Source of the DNA: Allolobophora icterica
Taxonomy: Eukaryota; Annelida; Clitellata; Crassiclitellata; Lumbricidae
Assembly: GCA_963556255.1 (NCBI GenBank)
Contig: OY744608.1
Location: forward strand, 5,365,517-5,429,516
Reading direction: 5' to 3'
DNA length: 64,000 nucleotides
Position numbers and translations under genes: made by a program. The notes beneath the pieces are model-generated. The model was not told the DNA's origin. It saw only the letters and a program-made list of their open reading frames with translations, and did not search any database. This document shows, in pieces, positions 48,960 to 61,479 of this stretch (positions are counted from its first letter, which is position 1; every line of letters starts with the position of its first letter).

Positions 48960-49135
48960 CCTTACATCCACCCGCGCAGTCTGCGATCTTCGGTTTTGAG
49001 TCTTTTCGTTGGGTCTCGTTGTAGCACTGTCATGGGCTCTTGGGCATTTCGTGTTGCTGCACCTATGGAATGGAATCGCCTACCAACGTTTATTCGATGT
49101 TCGAACTCTTTCACTTTCTTAAGAAATGCTTCATG
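48960..49135 (+). pseudogene. Non-LTR RT C-terminal fragment
   Basis: WAFRVAAPMEWNRLPTFIRC followed by NSFTFLRNAS is a LINE WN-block; about 55 codons, no catalytic part. Confidence 0.72.
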
Positions 49136-49499
49136 ATCCACTATTTCTGATTGGCTTTCAAATAATATCTAACAGCTCCTCATCTGGTGGTTGGTTTGGT
49201 GGGTGAGTGGGTGGGTGGGTGGATGTGGTTTTGGGTGGATTGGTGAGAGTGAATTAGTTACTCATTCAGAGGATAGACTACATGAGTAAATGAAGGAACG
49301 GACGAATTAACTTATTAGTTGTGTTAATAAATTAATACATTAATGAAAGTCGCTGAACGACCTGTTAATAATGGATTACTTAGATACCCTGCACTCTCAA
49401 GATGGTCGCTGGATAAAAATTCGCAGGAAACAAGTTGGTACTGATGTTACCAATTTAACAAGACATCGACAAAGCAATGCTCCAGCCAACCATCCATCA

Positions 49500-49720
49500 T
49501 ATCACAAGCAGACAGAGAGAGGGAGACAGACAGACAGACAAACAGATATACAGTGAAGAACAGGAAGATAGGGAGTTGTTCTAGTACAATGCGAAAGATT
49601 TTCAGAATCAAGGCCATGGCACACAGACAGACAGAGAGACAGACAGACAGAGGACAGGGAGGGATGGAGTGAGAGAGGGAGGGGAACGGTCGGAGGGACG
49701 GAGGGAGGGCAAATATCGGA
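49500..49720. repeat. Purine-rich GACA/GGGA repeats
   Basis: agacagacag-type words at 49507-49545 and 49620-49650 and gagggag-type words to 49715. Confidence 0.75.
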
Positions 49721-49994
49721 CAGTAAGAAAGCTTTTGAGACTCAAGGGCATGGCATATGACTGCTACATGGCAATGCGAGTTTGCATGAGACACTAATGT
49801 GGTTTCACTGGTGGCAGCTTGGTTTTGTTGATACTGGCCGGCCACGCATAGAAAAGCAGAAAGGGATTGGGTTTGTATGTACCGTGTCGTGGGATATGTC
49901 AGGTAATGTGGGCACTGAGCCATTCATTTTTTTATGGTCTTCAAATGAGGAACAACGTCAACTGGGAGGTTAAAAATGTGCTTTATCATAGGAT

Positions 49995-50301
49995 TATTTT
50001 TGCAATACATTACAATACAACTGTAATTTGAAAATGTCCTCCTTACAAAGTTCGGAAGTGGCCACTGAAGCCATGCAAAAAATTAAGAGTCATAGTAGAC
50101 TGGAAGAGGTAAGTTTTCAGTATAGAGCGAAAGACAGTCTCTCGGTGGGAGAGAGTTCCGAACATAAGAAGGTAAAGAGTTCCAGATGGAGAGACCGACA
50201 ACAGTGAATGAAAGCCGGCCCAAGACAAGACGTGTACCACGAACTACATGTTTTTCCAGCAGATGCTGATCGAAGAGAGGTTTGGATTTTAACAGAGTCA
50301 T
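49995..50301 (-). pseudogene. LINE RT C-terminal and 3' end (family L3)
   Basis: Minus-strand LSFTVVGLSIWNSLPSYVRN, then, after a frameshift-like shift, LSLYTENLPLPVY. The tail attacaatacaactgta matches 27432 and 55300. Related to 38580-38800. Confidence 0.72.
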
Positions 50302-50639
50302 TGTTTAAAATGGAAGATAAGTGGTAAGGCGAAAGAGTTTACATGCCAAATGTCGTATTTGCGTATTTTCGCCTCACCCGATTGACCTTTCGACCTGGAG
50401 GTCAACTCATTGTATTGCCGATTTCACTATTGGCTTTCGCAGAGCAGACATCTTGGCCACACTAAGATTGTGATGCTGATAGCAGACACTGTTCCAGAGC
50501 GTGCCTGCAGAGGGCACCATTTCTCGCTACATCCGGATGGTGGTCGTCTGCTCGAGACGCAGCAGACGACAGTCGCCATGATGCGCGCCAATCGCAGGCG
50601 CACCTGTTGTTGGCTCGCGAGAAAGCGCGCCAATAGAGG

Positions 50640-51110
50640 CGGCAGAGACATACAGACAAGCAGAAACACAGACAGAGAGACAGACAGGGACTTGTTGCAT
50701 TGTTAGGAAGACACAGAAGGAGAGACACATAGAGACACAGAGATACACAGACAAACACATAAGCAGACACATCGACAGCACATATACAGACACACAGACA
50801 AACAGACACACAGACAGGCAGAAACACAAACAAACACACAGACATACACATAAACAAACAAGCACACGTAAACGCATGCTCCAATACACAAACACAAAAA
50901 AGCAAACTTATAGTAACAGATACACAGACAAGCAGAGAGACAGAGACAGAGAAAGACGGAGAGAGAGAGACAAACAGAGAGACAGAGAGAGAGAGACAAA
51001 CAGAGACAGAGAAAGAGAGACAGAGACAGAGAGAGACGGAGAGAGAGATAAACAGAGACAGAGAGACAAACAGAGAGAGACAGAGAGAGACAGAGACGGA
51101 GAGAGATAGA
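50640..51110. repeat. ACAG/GAGACA satellite
   Basis: Irregular agacagaga and cagacacaca words over 470 bp. Overlapping frames on both strands are artefacts. Confidence 0.9.
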
Positions 51111-51424
51111 GGAGGGCACCGTGCGTGCGGCTAATACCTGCGGTGCGTGCTTCATGCCAAGCGTCGGTCGGTCGGCCACTGTCATCTACGACTGCTGTCT
51201 TTTCCGGAATATTCTCGAAGGTGCCGCGAACGTTTGTCTGACAGGTGCGTCTTGGATTGGACCCGGCAACATGTGTGACAACATTAGCAGGTAAAATATC
51301 CGCAGCATCAACAGCACATCCGTAGCTCTAGGGGCGATGATAACAGACCCAAAAAATGAGCCTCAAAAAGAAACTCGCCTGTACGTGTAATAAGGTCGGT
51401 TCGGCAGATAATGGGGTCACGTCA

Positions 51425-51610
51425 TCCTTAATTGAAATATCAGAAACAAGAAATCGTAAACGTAAACTCCAAATTTCTAAATCGCCACTTGGGCACCAGA
51501 TTATTCACGAGCGCTGCGTCGTGTCAGAAGGGTCTTCCAGAGATGCGGAGGGAAGATCCGAGTCCGGTTGCCAGAGAGACCAGAGACGGAGGAGGAAGAG
51601 GAGTTGCGAG
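51425..51610 (+). repeat. Dispersed repeat R2
   Basis: ggcaccagattattcacgag, gctgcgtcgtgtcagaaggg and gttgccagagagaccagaga in order. Confidence 0.6.
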
Positions 51611-52109
51611 ATCGGCGACCATAACGTAGGATCGAGATGGCTGAATATTTACATAACGCCTCTTGGAGCTAATAAAGAGTCGCTGTAACCTGGCTGCACG
51701 ACAGGTAGCTAAAGGTATGACATTAGATGTCAAATCTAATCTAATCTCACCTATTCTGACGTACTGGGTTCGCTTAGGTTAACACCTTACACCAATTCAT
51801 TCGGTTCACGTCTACCTGGAAGGTCCCTAGATTACTTTGTCTAATTCAAATCTCCATTTTCGTATTCTGTGTTTGTCAATGTTCAGTAGCCTATTGGATG
51901 CTAACTCGAAGGCAGTCCACTTCACTCTCGAGCACCCCCTTACCACAACTAAACAACTAGGCTACACAGATCACAAATAGGATTGACTGAAGTCTCTTCG
52001 GTTAGTTGATCGATCCGAATGTATGCGCATTTTTGGTGTATACATGTACATTCAGACCGATAAACTAACCGAAAAGATGTCAGCCAATCATATTTGTGTA
52101 GTGTTGACT

Positions 52110-52345
52110 GTCCCTCGTATGCATAGGGCCTACTGCTACAGCTCAGTCCAGAAGTTTTCCCTATGTTGGGCCCACCAGTTGGAAGTGCCTTTCTTGAGAG
52201 CTGCGGCTGGAGCTCTTCAGTTTGTCCCTTACACAGTTTCGCAAGCGCCTGAAGTCTGTTTTATTCGACTGTGACTTCACTGGTTAGGGTCGGAAGCGCC
52301 ATCGATGGGGTTTTTGTTTAAGTGGCGCTATATAAATGTAAATTA
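52110..52345 (+). pseudogene. Non-LTR RT C-terminal fragment and 3' end (family L2)
   Basis: The plus frame reads QSRSFPYVGPTSWKCLS, a TGA stop, then ELRLELFSLSLTQFRKRLKS and LFDCDFTG before a stop. The 3' part (gggtcggaagcgccatcgat) ends in an aattac-type tail and matches the complement of 37240-37320. Confidence 0.75.
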
Positions 52346-52404
52346 TAATTACAATTACTATTGCAACCGATGACTCCGCCGTGTCTCTCTGTCTCTTCTC
52401 TGTC

Positions 52405-52405
<1 letters not shown>

Positions 52406-52463
<58 letters not shown>

Positions 52464-52470
52464 GTCTCTC
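52406..52470. repeat. (CTGT)n microsatellite
   Basis: About 14 units. Confidence 0.93.
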
Positions 52471-52849
52471 TTTCTCTCTGTTGGAATGAGATCATACATG
52501 CCTCAAACTGTTTTGGTTTCCTTCTCAGCTTCTCTGGTTTGCTGTTTTATTGTAACTCGCTTCTCATTTGTATTGCTAAAAGCAATAATTTGTTCAGACT
52601 CAGCTGGTTCGAAATTCTCGGGCAAGAGTCATAACAAAAGTACTAGCTACGAGCATATTACACCCATGTTGACCTGTCTGCCCATCGAGGAATGAGTGAA
52701 TCCGGTGTAAAATCTTGTAGTTCGCAAAGCATTGCATTCCTATCTCCGCTCCTTGCACAGTGCACACTCTTCATACCAAAAAATATTGCACTCGACGAAT
52801 ACCCAGACTCTTCCAGACTCTTGCTGACTCATGCTGACTCTTGTTGAAT

Positions 52850-53085
52850 CGAATACATACATGCATACATACATAAATGCATATATACATGCATACATAC
52901 ATACATACAATACATACATACATACATACAGACATAAATACGTACATACATACATACATACGGACATACATACATACATACATACATACATACATACATA
53001 CATACATACATACATACATGCATACATACATACATACATACATACATACATACACGCACATACATACATGCAAACATACATACAT
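52850..53085. repeat. (ATAC)n microsatellite
   Basis: About 55 imperfect cata/atac units. Another array of the same kind is at 53310-53466. Confidence 0.95.
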
Positions 53086-53309
53086 AAATCCACAGAGGCG
53101 GAATTTGTCCGGGGGAATTACTTACTTAGATTCGGGGTGAAAGTGTCCGGGGGTAACTGTCGGGAGGATATGCCCGGGGGGAATATGTCCAAGGGGGTAA
53201 ATGTCCGGCATTCATAGCTAATAATCTAATTAACAAATCCAGGGGGGTAAATGCCCTCCTCCCAAACTACATGCATTGTAGTAAAGGTGCCATATAGAAG
53301 TAGGCCTAA

Positions 53310-53466
53310 TACATACATAGATGCTTACATACATACATACATATATACATAAACACATACATACATACATACATACATACAGACATAAATACATACATAC
53401 ATACATACATACATACACACGCATATATACATACATACATACATACATACATACATACATACATAC
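53310..53466. repeat. (ATAC)n microsatellite
   Basis: Imperfect ATAC units. Between the two arrays, 53100-53215 has five variants of tgtccggggg. Confidence 0.93.
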
Positions 53467-53649
53467 CATATAGAAATTGAATTAGAATGCAGTGTTTAAT
53501 TCATTAATTCATTTATTCGTCCATTTCGAATCACTTTCACTAATTTATGAATTGTTGAAATTCGGAGTTTGTGCTACAAGACATTCAACGACGCTGTGTG
53601 AACACAAATGTTGGTAACGTTGAGTTAAAACTTGAACTTACTAACAAAA

Positions 53650-54095
53650 CGCAACATAGCGCAACATATCGTAATATAAAATAACATAGCATAGCACAAC
53701 ATACATAGCAAAGCATAACATCACTTGACATAAGATAATATAGCATAACATAGCATTTGCATAGCATTTGCATAACATTGCATTTGCATAGCATTTGCAT
53801 AGCATTTACATTACGTAGCATTTGCATAGCATTTGCATAACATAGCGTAACATAGCATTTGCATAACATTGCATTTGCATTGCATTTTCATAGCATTTGC
53901 ATAGCATTTGTATAACATAGCATTTGCATAACATTGCATTTGCATTGCATTTGCATTGCATTTGCATAGCATTTGCATAGCAATTGCATAGCATTTGTAT
54001 AACATAGCATTTGCATAGCATTTACATAACTTAGCATTTGCATAACATAGCATTTGCATAACATAGCATTTGCATAACATAGCATTTGCATAACA
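53650..54095. repeat. Octamer-rich satellite (ATTTGCAT array)
   Basis: Irregular tandem words built from gcatttgcata, gcataacata and tgcattgcat. About 19 exact atttgcat words (complement of the POU octamer) fall between 53750 and 54090. Read on the minus strand it gives MLCKCYVM-type artefact frames. Confidence 0.9.
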
Positions 54096-54169
54096 TCACA
54101 ATTGGTTGCGAAGGCATTTGTATCAGAACCACTGCAAACCTCATTGGACACAAACAAACCGTTCAACTG

Positions 54170-54740
54170 TATCGAATTGTTGTTCACCCCAACCGCACCT
54201 CTCCACCCTTCTCTCCACCGTCCTCTCTACCCACAAAGGGCGAAACAAAGGAATTTCAAATCCACAACGGCGCCCGTTTTCTTTCTCCGTCCTCCGAAAC
54301 TACCCTCCCCCGGTGGCCAAGTCACCCTACCAACACAGATGCAGCCCCTTTTGTTCCCCCGTTCAACAGCTGCGCCAGGTACAAAGAGGGCCTTGGATCT
54401 ACCCCATCGCCCGGTCACTAACCCACGGTTAAGTATGGCTCCTGTTTGTTTCATGGTCTGCGGTTTTATTAGACTTGGAGTACGGACGCTCGTATTAACC
54501 TACTGTGGCGGAATTATTTAGCGCTAGATCTAACATCCACGGATAACTTTCGAGATATTATTATCGTGGGATATTGCCACGGCCCGGTAAGAGGTGGCAA
54601 GTGGCAAGTCGTTATTGCCTGGGCGTTCTTCACGGCCGTAGCGACATCGCTTTGCCGAAAAATTCTTTTATTATCGTCCGCATCGGTTTACGACCAGCAG
54701 GAACGATGGAGGGAGGGAGAATGTTATGAATGACGTAGTC
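54170..54740. other. Unique, GC-richer segment upstream of the TEAD exon
   Basis: High-complexity sequence set between satellites. Three forward frames stay open for 108-139 codons (about 54086-54521), none with a recognisable domain. It could be promoter or conserved non-coding DNA of the TEAD locus; only position and composition support that. Confidence 0.35.
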
Positions 54741-55299
54741 AAAGAACTCGTACAAGAACGCGCGCGGTGAATTTTGGTCTAGGTATTCAAGAGGACAAGT
54801 AATGTCGTAAGGATATATACTTCCAGGTTTATACTTCTTTACAGTGGCCTTGTGTGGAACCGTGACTCACTGATATTTAAAACTGGTACCGTTTGAAAAT
54901 ACCTACAGTTGCGGATTATGCCCATGTTAATAACTGTTTAAAAAAGTACCATTTCTGCATATACGTGGCAACGTTTCCCTGATTGGGTAAAATGCTTCAT
55001 ACCTTTCTGTTTGTATCTCTTTGAATCTGATTCCTCATGTCCGCAGCTCTCCTACAGAGACTCTATTTCGCTCAAAAAACTGCAAACTCACCTCTTCCAG
55101 TCTACCTATGGCTCTTAATATCTACCCAGTTTCAAAATGCACTTCTGAAATTTGTTAGGAGCGCATCATCAAATTACAGTTGTATTGTTTTCTATATTGT
55201 ATTAAGAAGTGTACTTTCATCAATGGTACCAAAGTATAAACTACAAACTGCGGGTCTAAGAAAAATTCTGCGTGGCAATGAGTTTAAAATAATACAGCT

Positions 55300-55460
55300 G
55301 TACTTGATACAATACAATACAACTGTATTTGATATTGCCCTCCTTCCACAGTTCGGAAGTGCACACACGACCATACGACAGAATATCTATTGCGCTGAAC
55401 AGCATGTGAGGTAAGGACTTGCTCAAGGTCCCTACACGCTGAACGCCTCCTTGTATTAGG
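55300..55460. mobile_element. L3 LINE terminus and SINE S1 fragment
   Basis: tacaatacaactgta and ccacagttcggaagtgcac match L3 ends; cttgctcaaggtccctacac near 55415 is the S1 body on the minus strand. Confidence 0.55.
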
Positions 55461-55489
55461 AAGTGTACTTCCACCAACAATGCTGATTT

Positions 55490-56300
55490 CTAAGGAATTT
55501 CGCTATTCCTTTTCCCTTCGACTCTTCCCCTGCCTGATTCCCTTACCCTCTCACCATACATCTCTCCATGACCCATTATCTTCCAGCCTTCTTCCCTAAC
55601 AGACAAGTTTCCACTCCCAAATCTTCCTCTCCTATCTACTTCTCTCCCTGACTCTCTCCCTACCTGCTCCATTCTCTCACTGAAGCCCTTCTCTTCCTGC
55701 CTGAATCTCATACCTTTCTCTCCGCGGCTCTGTCCCCTCAGAAGTTTTAGCCTGCCTTCAGTATTTTTCCTTCCTGAGTCCATTTCCTGTTTCCCTCGAT
55801 TCCTCTTTGAAGCTTTCTCCATGACTTCTCTTGCTTATTAATTTTCTCTCTGGTTCCCTTTTCACTCTTTTTTACTCCTTCCAACCCTAACTCCTTCTCT
55901 CCCTTACTTCCTCTCTTCTTGACTCCTCCTGTTTCTGACATTTGCTCTCCATTACCTCTCCTGACTTCTTCTCTCCCTGACTCCTTATCTCCATGACTTC
56001 TTCTGTCCTTGATTCCTTCTCTCCCTGACTATACTCTACCCGACTCTCTCCTTCTCTGCCTCCTTCTCTCCCTGACTCTTTTCCTCCCTGATTCCTCTCC
56101 CTGACTCCTTCTCTTCCTGACTCCTCTCCCCGACTCCTTCCCCCTATTGATTCCTCTACCAGACTCTCTGCCTCCTTCTCTTCCTGACTCTTTCCCTCCC
56201 TAACTTGTTCTCTCCCTGACTCCTCTCCCTGACTTTCCCTCCTTGACTCTTTCCCTCCCTGACTCCTTCTCTCCCTGACTCCTTCCTTCCCTGTGGATGG
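55490..56300. repeat. Polypyrimidine satellite (CTCCCTGACTC)
   Basis: About 800 bp of ttctctccctgactcc variants. Minus-strand polyE/R/G frames are artefacts. Confidence 0.9.
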
Positions 56301-56591
56301 TTTTCGTTTGATAAATAGACTTTGGGAAAACAATTTCACATCGTTCGACTGCCTTTTCCGTCTTATCCGTCGCAATTATGGACCCGCATCAGCGGATGCC
56401 ACGCAGCATTTCTGTCGCTGAAGCCGTCATAGTTCATCGCCGCTTTTGACAGGTCCACTGCCTCTCTATCTCCGTATCTTTCAACCTGTTTGTTTATATC
56501 TGCTTGTCTGTCTCTCTGTCTCTGTGCTTGTCTGTGCTTGTATCTGCGTCTGCCTGTGTGTATCTGTCTTGTCTCTGTATGTATGCATAAA

Positions 56592-56605
56592 TATTTGTCT
56601 TTCAG
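56592..56605 (+). promoter_or_regulatory. Candidate 3' splice site before the TEAD exon
   Basis: tatttgtctttcag is the only pyrimidine-tract acceptor seen upstream of the TEAD start. If used, the exon would begin at 56606 and contain the whole GAT array. Confidence 0.35.
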
Positions 56606-56819
56606 TAGAGGAGCATTGGTGATATATCATAATCGTATTACGACAACTACGTCGATGAAGATGATGATGTTATGATCACGTGATCGTGTTACGATTTCTT
56701 GAACATAATCAGTCATGAGCCAATGAGAACATGCTGATGATGATTACGATGATGGTAACGACAATGACAATGATGATGATGAAAGTTGTCACGATTATAA
56801 TAATGATGACCACGGGATC

Positions 56820-57233
<414 letters not shown>

Positions 57234-57248
57234 AGGTCACTGATCGGA

Positions 57249-57486
57249 ATGAGTAGCTACACATCAGCCGCCGACAACAACAACGACGACAGTAACCTTT
57301 CCGGAGGTCAGTCGAGCGGAAGTGACCGCGGCAGTGACCTCGGTGACCATGGTGACGATGACCTTTCCAACGACGCCGAGGGCATCTGGAGTGCCGACAT
57401 CGAGCAGAGCTTCCTGGAAGCGCTGGCCATCTATCCACCGTGTGGAAGAAGGAAGATCATACTCTCGGAAGAGGGCAAGATGTATG
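57249..57486 (+). CDS. TEAD (Scalloped/TEF-1) first coding exon
   Basis: Residues 41-80 read [20 protein letters not shown] then [20 protein letters not shown], the N-terminal half of the TEA DNA-binding domain. The first 40 residues are Ser/Asp/Gly-rich, comparable in length to known TEAD N-termini. The exon stops after the first base of the Gly80 codon at a strong donor (g/gtaagt, GT at 57487), so it is a phase-1 junction at the place where TEAD genes are usually split. The next exon, expected to start RNELIARYIKLR, was not found to 64000. TEAD proteins bind MCAT sites and recruit Yorkie/YAP/TAZ. ATG 57249 has G at -3; the frame is open far upstream through the GAT array. Confidence 0.93.
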
Positions 57487-57843
57487 GTAAGTTACCCCTT
57501 TTTACCTCTTTCTAGATCTAAGGTAATAAGCAAACTTCCATAGCGCCATAGAAATAAATCCTTGTAATATATGTAAGTGTAGACATCGCTTTTGTGAGGT
57601 ATTTTAAAAGGCGATATAATAAGTATCCAGATACATACAAGTACCTCTATTCAAGTACCTCTGAGAACCTCTAATGTAATCTGCAAACGAAGTGTTGTAT
57701 GGTACGTTACCTCTTTTCTACCTCTTCTACCTCTACACCAATATTCAAGTTTCTATGTCGAAGATGCTTAGCGTCCCCCCCCCTCTTGTAACCAGGCTTC
57801 GAACTGGCACTGCCTAAATATAAGGAAATTGCGGGATTAATAT
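57487..57843 (+). other. Start of TEAD intron 1
   Basis: Unique-looking sequence after the donor. A weak R1-like remnant lies near 57765-57835 (cttcgaactggcactgcc). Confidence 0.6.
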
Positions 57844-57917
<74 letters not shown>

Positions 57918-57920
57918 AAA
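57844..57920. repeat. (ATC)n microsatellite
   Basis: About 25 units. Confidence 0.94.
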
Positions 57921-57986
57921 TGCATGACGCCAACATTTGGCGACGATGGGTACGAATAAATTATCTCCATTGTCCTCGGTCACTTG

Positions 57987-58268
57987 TCAAGTCCATTTCA
58001 TGTAGTGCGCTGTGTTGGATTCGGTCGACTGGCATTCTCTGTACATGTCCAAACCATCGGAATCTTCGTTGAACAACTGTCTAGCAGAGTTGTTTGTATA
58101 CATAATGTCGAATGCTTGTTTGAAGTCTATGAAGTTAATGAAGATATTCAGGTTGTGTTCTATGGTTTTTTCAAGTGTGTGTCTCATTGTGAATAGTTGA
58201 TCAATTGTACTTCTTCCTGGCCTCAACCCAATTATGCTCACTTTGTAGCTAAGTTTTATAGAGTGCAC
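57987..58268 (-). pseudogene. Non-LTR RT fragment (fingers/palm)
   Basis: Minus-strand GLRPGRSTIDQLFTMRHTLE followed by FINFIDFKQAFDI is the RT block around the first catalytic aspartate. The other catalytic motifs are missing. It lies in the presumed TEAD intron, antisense to the gene. Confidence 0.78.
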
Positions 58269-58424
58269 AAATGGAGCAAACAGTTTCGAAACACTATTCT
58301 GTCCTTGCAGGGATTTGAACTAGACTACCAGGCACCAATAGAACTGGATACATTTTGACTTCGGAGTCTGGTGATATTGCGTTGATGGCTTATGTTGTGT
58401 GAGCCTGGAGACACTCTTTAAATT

Positions 58425-58556
<132 letters not shown>

Positions 58557-58689
58557 TAACTGTTCAAGAACTGAATTCATACCCTACAGTGCATCGTATC
58601 CTCTGACTTCGAATCTTCGTCGACTTAAACGAAATCCGCCTTAGCAGCTGCTCTTCTTCTCCTCCCTGGTTTCTCTTGTTACAGGACAT

Positions 58690-58800
58690 CTCTGTTCAAC
58701 CCTCTGACACGACGCAGCGCTCGTGAATAAGCCGGTGCCCTGCGTTAGCTTCTAAGTAGAGCTTTAGAATTTCGGAGTCTACGATTGCGATAACGATCCT
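58690..58800 (-). repeat. Dispersed repeat R2 (inverted)
   Basis: ctctgacacgacgcagcgct followed by cgtgaataagccggtgccct is the complement of the other R2 copies. Confidence 0.6.
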
Positions 58801-58974
58801 TCGGCTTAAGCGCTCGCTCAACAACAGCAACGAAGCAATCGTAGATTAGGTCACGACTGAAACCAAACTCCGAGAACGTGTTTCATGGCAGCCAGATTTT
58901 TATTCAGCCTTTTCTATTCTTTTCTAATATAATCTAATCTTTGCCCAGATTAATTTGATTATGTCGTGTCCTAT

Positions 58975-59395
58975 CCTTTCGTATTATTTTATATCCTATG
59001 CCCAAGCAATCTTATTCTATCCTATCCTATGCTATTCTATCCTTTCCTCTCCTATCCTGTGCTATGCTTAGAACAGCACAGGATAGGAAAGGATAGAATA
59101 GCATAGAATAGCACAGGATATCGTATGCTATGCTATTCTATCCTATCCTATTGTACTCTATCCTATTCTATCTAACCCTTATCCTATGCTATCCTATCCC
59201 ATCGTATTCTATCCTATTCTATCCTATCCTAGTCTATCCTATCCTATCCAATTCTATCATATCCATCCTATTTTATTCTATCCTAGTCTTGTGTATTGCA
59301 TATCATGCATCAAATTGCCTATTCTATCCTTCCCAACCTATCTTATACCATCCTATCCTCTTGTAACCTATCCTATCCTATCTTCTATCCTTTTA
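58975..59395. repeat. TCCTA pentamer satellite with internal inversion
   Basis: tcctatcctat-type units, reversed at 59075-59115 so that the array can fold as a hairpin. Confidence 0.9.
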
Positions 59396-59424
59396 GCTAA
59401 ATAATTACAGGTTCGGTATTGTTG

Positions 59425-59428
59425 TTGT

Positions 59429-59506
<78 letters not shown>

Positions 59507-59540
59507 CGATGATGATGATTATGATGATGATAATGATGAT
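59425..59540. repeat. (GAT)n microsatellite
   Basis: About 35 units with a few GAC and TAATGAT variants. Confidence 0.95.
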
Positions 59541-59949
59541 GTTAACAACAACGACGACAACGATAAATCATCTTAGCTACCACGAATCAACAGGTCTACT
59601 TTGGGACGTGTGTAGTACAGCAGAAAATTGACGACAGTGGTATAATTTCGCCACAAGGTTGTGTCGGTCTTACTAGTCATTATTTCTAAGTGGACACGCG
59701 AGATACAGTCGGATGGAAACAGACAGCGAATTATTTGAACGCGGTTCTGATAATAACGACTAATAACAATGATAAGGTCGTCGTAGTATTATGAGTAAGA
59801 TGAGCCGTTAAGTAGAGCCATCGGAAGTCAGTCGTAATATGCCGGCTTAAGTAATTACTCTTTTTGAATGCGCCTCGCTTGCGTGGAACGAGCGACTGAC
59901 GGCCGGGGCTTTGTCTGAGTACCTTTGTCAGGAAATGAAAGACTGGATG

Positions 59950-61400
59950 GCGTGGCATTGAGGAGGAGGAGCGGAGGAGAAAGCGAAGAGGAGGAAGAAT
60001 GCGGAAGGAGGAGGAAGAAGGAGGAAGAAAGAGGAAGGAGGAGTAAGAAGGAGGAGGAGGAAGGAGGAGAAAGCGAAGAGGAGGAAAAATGTGGAAGAAG
60101 GAGGAAGGAGGAGGAAGGAGGAGGAGGAGGAAAAAAGAGGAAGGAGTAGAAGGAAGAAGGAGGAGGGTCGGAGAAAACGGAAGAAGGAAGAACAGTGAGG
60201 AAGGAGGAAGAAAGAGGAAGGAGGATCGGTGAAAGACGAAGAAAGAGGAAGGAGGATCGGTGAAAGACGAAGAAAGAGGAAGGAGGAGGAGAAAGGAGGA
60301 GAAAAGGAGAAGGACGAGGAAGGAAGGAGGAAGTGCGCAGGAGAAAGCGAAGAGGAGGAGGAATGTGGACGACGGAGGAAAGAGGAGAAAGGCAGAGGAA
60401 GAAAGAAGGAAGAGAAAGAAGAAGAAGGAGAATCGGAGAAAGACGAAGAAGAAAGGAGGAGGAGGAGAAAGGAGGAGGAAAGGAAAGGAAAGAGAGGAAG
60501 ACGGAAGGAAGATGAAGAGCGCAGTAGTGAGCGAAGAGGAGGAAGAATGTGGAGGAAGGAGGAAGGAGGAGAAAGGAGGAAGAAAGAGGAATGATGAGGA
60601 AGAAGGAAATACGGAGGAGAAGGAGGACAGGAAGAAAAATCAGGTGGAGAAAGGAGCAGGAAAAATGGAGGAGGAAGGAGGAGGCAGAAGAGCGGAGGAT
60701 AAGGTGGAGAGTAGGAAGAAAGAGGAAGGTGGACGAAGAGGTGAGAACGCGGATAGGAAGATGAAGGATGATGCAGGATAATGAAGAAGGATGAGGAACG
60801 GAGAAGAGGCGGAAGGAGGAACAGAGGAGAAGTAGGAATAATAAGAGGTAGATGGGAGGAGTGGAGGAGGAATATGACGAGAAAGATCGGAAGCGGAGGA
60901 AAGAGTTAGAAGGAAGAATTAAACAATAATGAAGAAGAAGAGAGGAAAAAGAAGAGGAAGATAAAAATGATGAAGAGGATGATGAGTATGAGGTAGAGGA
61001 TGCTTAGAATTGAGATTATGAGCAGCCAGATGGAGGAAGAAGGAAGGAAGACTAGGAAGAAGGAGGAAGAGGAAGAAAGAGGAAGAAGGAATGAGGAGAA
61101 GGAGGAAGGAGGAAGAAGAAGGAAGAGTTGGTAATAAGGAGCAGACGCGAAAAAGAAGGAAGAGAGGAGGAAGAATTAGGAAGGAGGAAGAAGAAAAACG
61201 AGGAGGAGCAGAGGAGAAGGAGGAAATGATGAAGAAGGAGGAAGAAGAGCATTAGGAAGGAGGAAGAAGAAGAAAAATGAAGAAGGAATAATGAGTAACA
61301 AGGAGAAGTGAAAAAGAAGGAGGAGGGGAGTGAGAAGGAGAAGAGTGAGTAGGAGGTGGAGGAGATGGAGAATGATAATGAGGATGAGGAAGATGAGGAG
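59950..61400. repeat. Polypurine satellite (GGAGGAAGAA)
   Basis: About 1.45 kb almost free of C and T on the plus strand. PolyE/K/R frames are artefacts. Confidence 0.95.
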
Positions 61401-61479
61401 GCTGCGCGTGAAAGGCGATTTAGAGTAGTTGGTCTACGCGTGATCCAATGTTGAACATTCATTAGACGACTGTTGGCAC

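Noticed and set aside
54102..54521. 139-codon plus frame
   Set aside because: Overlapped by two other open plus frames and no domain recognised; kept only as a unique segment.
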